Source: Alphaproteobacteria bacterium
GTDB taxonomy: Bacteria > Pseudomonadota > Alphaproteobacteria > Micavibrionales > Micavibrionaceae
Length of the DNA stretch: 36,832 nucleotides
Assembly: GCA_023700945.1 (NCBI GenBank)
Contig: JAMPXY010000009.1
Span: 1 to 36,832 of the forward strand
Direction of reading: 5' to 3'
Part shown: positions 35,072-36,832 of the stretch, piece after piece
Numbering within the stretch: the first letter of the stretch is position 1
Layout of the letters: every line of letters starts with the position of its first letter
The notes under the pieces: model-generated
Seen by the model: only the letters and a program-made list of their open reading frames with translations
Database searches by the model: none
Told to the model about the DNA's origin: nothing
Translations under genes and position numbers: made by a program

Positions 35072-35374
35072 ATGGCAACAGCAGAAGACGATACCCTCAT
35101 AGAGAAACAGAACTGGCACTGGCGCAATACCATGCGCCCGGTGCGTTTCTTTAATCTCGATGCCCGGGCCGGTATACCTTATTTTGTCTTGTTGGTCTAT
35201 GCTCGACCGATTACCCTAGTTATGGTGATTATCAGCACGTTTACGTTTAAGATCATGGAGAAGCGTGGTCTGACATTCCCATCGGCCTTGCGGGCCTTCA
35301 GGTTGTGGATATTTGGCGATGAGCGCCCCGGGTGGTTAACCATGCGCCGCCGCACCATGAAAGATTTTGGCTGA
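35072..35374 (+). CDS. icmT: Type IVB secretion protein IcmT (TraK of IncI)
   Basis: WHWRNTMRPVRFFNLDARAGIPYFVLLVYARPITLVMVIISTFTFKIMEKRGLTFPSALRAFRLWIFGDERPGW is IcmT-like in length and pattern. Confidence 0.9.
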   Translation: MATAEDDTLIEKQNWHWRNTMRPVRFFNLDARAGIPYFVLLVYARPITLVMVIISTFTFKIMEKRGLTFPSALRAFRLWIFGDERPGWLTMRRRTMKDFG

Positions 35375-35511
35375 TTTCCTATAAATTTTGCTGACGATCC
35401 CCTTGCCGCCGCTTGTCATTCCAGAGCAGGCAGATTATTGTCTGAGACATAATTTACCCCGTGTTCATACGGGCCTATTGTTTTATGTCTGATTGATGAA
35501 AGGTATCCAAC

Positions 35512-36807
35512 ATGAGAGACAAAAGCGCAGTCTGGCGTCAGTCGATTTTAACCGGGTTGCTGGTGGGGGCTTTCTCTTTTCCTGCCCAGGCAGGGTTTGA
35601 TTGGACGCCTCCTCCGGCTATTCCGGCTCTTTCTACGACGAGCGCTCCGGGCCCTCTTGTTCCGGCTGCCCCCAGTGATGATGTAGAGGCCAGCGAATTG
35701 GCGCCTGTGACGGCTATGCCAGCAGCGCCAGCGGCTGATGAAGCGATGGCTGCGCCATCTGTACAATCTGAAACAAATGCGTTGCCATCCCCGGCGTTTC
35801 CTGAAGACTTGCCTCCACCAAATGTCTATGCCGAAGCCTTAGGATTTGGTGCTGACATTCCTTTAGCGTTGGCACTGGGGCAGATTGTTCCTTCTGAGTT
35901 TGCCTATTCTTTTGCTTCGAATGTTAACCCGGGGATCAAGATTTCATGGGATGGCGGTAAACCCTGGAATGAAGTTCTGCAGGCAGCTTTGTTACCTCAT
36001 GGCCTTAAAGCCAAGATTGAGAGTAGTATCGTCATTGTTTACCAGATGCGTGAAGAGGACAGTGCACAAAATCAGGATGCAAATCAGATGGGGGCAGCAG
36101 CATCGAGTGATGTGACGGTCACCGAACCAGCTATGGACGCTCCCCTTCCCATTACCGGGGAAGGTACGGCTAATAATTATCCGCGCCGTACACCACCGCA
36201 GCGCGCCGGCCTTCATCAGGGTGACGAGACAACAGATGGCGCGGGGTCTGCCCCACAGCCACCTCCGATAGATGAGCAAGCTGTGATCATTGAGCAACCT
36301 TCCCAAGATATGGCCACAGCAGATCGTGTGGCATCTTATGAACCGGCGGCCCCGGCTCCGACACAGGATATCGGAATAGTTGATTCTCCTGTGGCAGGGA
36401 GTGCCCCTAAATCTTTGTCGCCGCAAAAAATTTCCTATGCTGACGAAGGTCGCGCCAGCCATGATGAGTTGATTGTTCCCCGTAATGTAGGGGAGCCAGA
36501 TAATTCTTACGCCACGCGTGAGCGGGCCGTACTCGATCCATTCGAGATTCGTTTCTGGCAGGCTGACAGTCAGCAAAACTTACGTGATGTTCTTGCGAGC
36601 TGGGCGGGTAATGCCGGGGTCGAGGTAATTTGGGATTCTGGATATGAATATAAATTGCCACATGCTGTCAGCATGCACGGGACCTTCTCGGAGGCTGTTA
36701 CAAAAATCTTTAGCCTTTATGGGAGCACAGAGCCGCGCCCACAAGGGCGTTTGCATCCGAACCTGCCCAAAGGGCCGTCCGTCTTGCTGGTGGAAAATTT
36801 CCCTTGA
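35512..36807 (+). CDS. Secreted protein with two TcpQ/secretin-N-like domains separated by an A/P/D-rich linker
   Basis: Signal peptide, domain 1 FGADIPLALALGQIVPSEFAYSFASNVNPGIKISWDGGKPWNEVLQAALLPHGLKAKIESSIVIVY, linker, then C-terminal FEIRFWQADSQQNLRDVLASWAGNAGVEVIWDSGYEYKLPHAVSMHGTFSEAVTKIFSLYGSTEPRPQGRLHPNLPKGPSVLLVE (TcpQ C-terminal-like). Confidence 0.82.
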   Translation: MRDKSAVWRQSILTGLLVGAFSFPAQAGFDWTPPPAIPALSTTSAPGPLVPAAPSDDVEASELAPVTAMPAAPAADEAMAAPSVQSETNALPSPAFPEDLPPPNVYAEALGFGADIPLALALGQIVPSEFAYSFASNVNPGIKISWDGGKPWNEVLQAALLPHGLKAKIESSIVIVYQMREEDSAQNQDANQMGAAASSDVTVTEPAMDAPLPITGEGTANNYPRRTPPQRAGLHQGDETTDGAGSAPQPPPIDEQAVIIEQPSQDMATADRVASYEPAAPAPTQDIGIVDSPVAGSAPKSLSPQKISYADEGRASHDELIVPRNVGEPDNSYATRERAVLDPFEIRFWQADSQQNLRDVLASWAGNAGVEVIWDSGYEYKLPHAVSMHGTFSEAVTKIFSLYGSTEPRPQGRLHPNLPKGPSVLLVENFP

Positions 36808-36832
36808 AGAACCCCTCAAAAGAATTCTTGTA

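Overview
The window is about 36.8 kb of bacterial DNA and looks alphaproteobacterial from its gene content (Tim44-like protein, fxsA, secB, mltA and dnaQ close together). I read four blocks. (1) 1-18.1 kb: housekeeping genes (GATase1-type amidotransferase fragment, dnaQ, mltA, Tim44-like, fxsA, secB, O-antigen ligase-like, AidB-like acyl-CoA dehydrogenase). A divergent two-partner secretion pair sits among them: a TpsB/ShlB transporter and a ~2595-aa TpsA exoprotein made largely of NosD/PbH1-type beta-helix repeats. A 41-aa entericidin-like lipoprotein ORF, absent from the supplied ORF track, also lies here. (2) 18.2-25.8 kb: two paralogous RTX (GGxGxDxLx) proteins with a shared N-terminal CBM60-like domain and different lectin, cadherin and PPC-type modules. 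They flank a DUF4402-like gene, and the block ends 24 bp from a tRNA-Ala(GGC). (3) 25.9-29.8 kb: a sigma54-type AAA+ regulator with non-canonical GAFAGA and LDD motifs, a Bax-inhibitor-1 family protein, an M48 protease and LemA. (4) 29.9-36.8 kb: the start of a type IVB (Dot/Icm, IncI-like) secretion locus in the order DsbC-like, unknown protein, lytic transglycosylase, dotD, dotC, dotB, icmT, TcpQ-like, running off the right edge. Calls rest on reading the translated ORFs and motifs. No searches were run, so domain-family names other than the clearest ones need profile confirmation.
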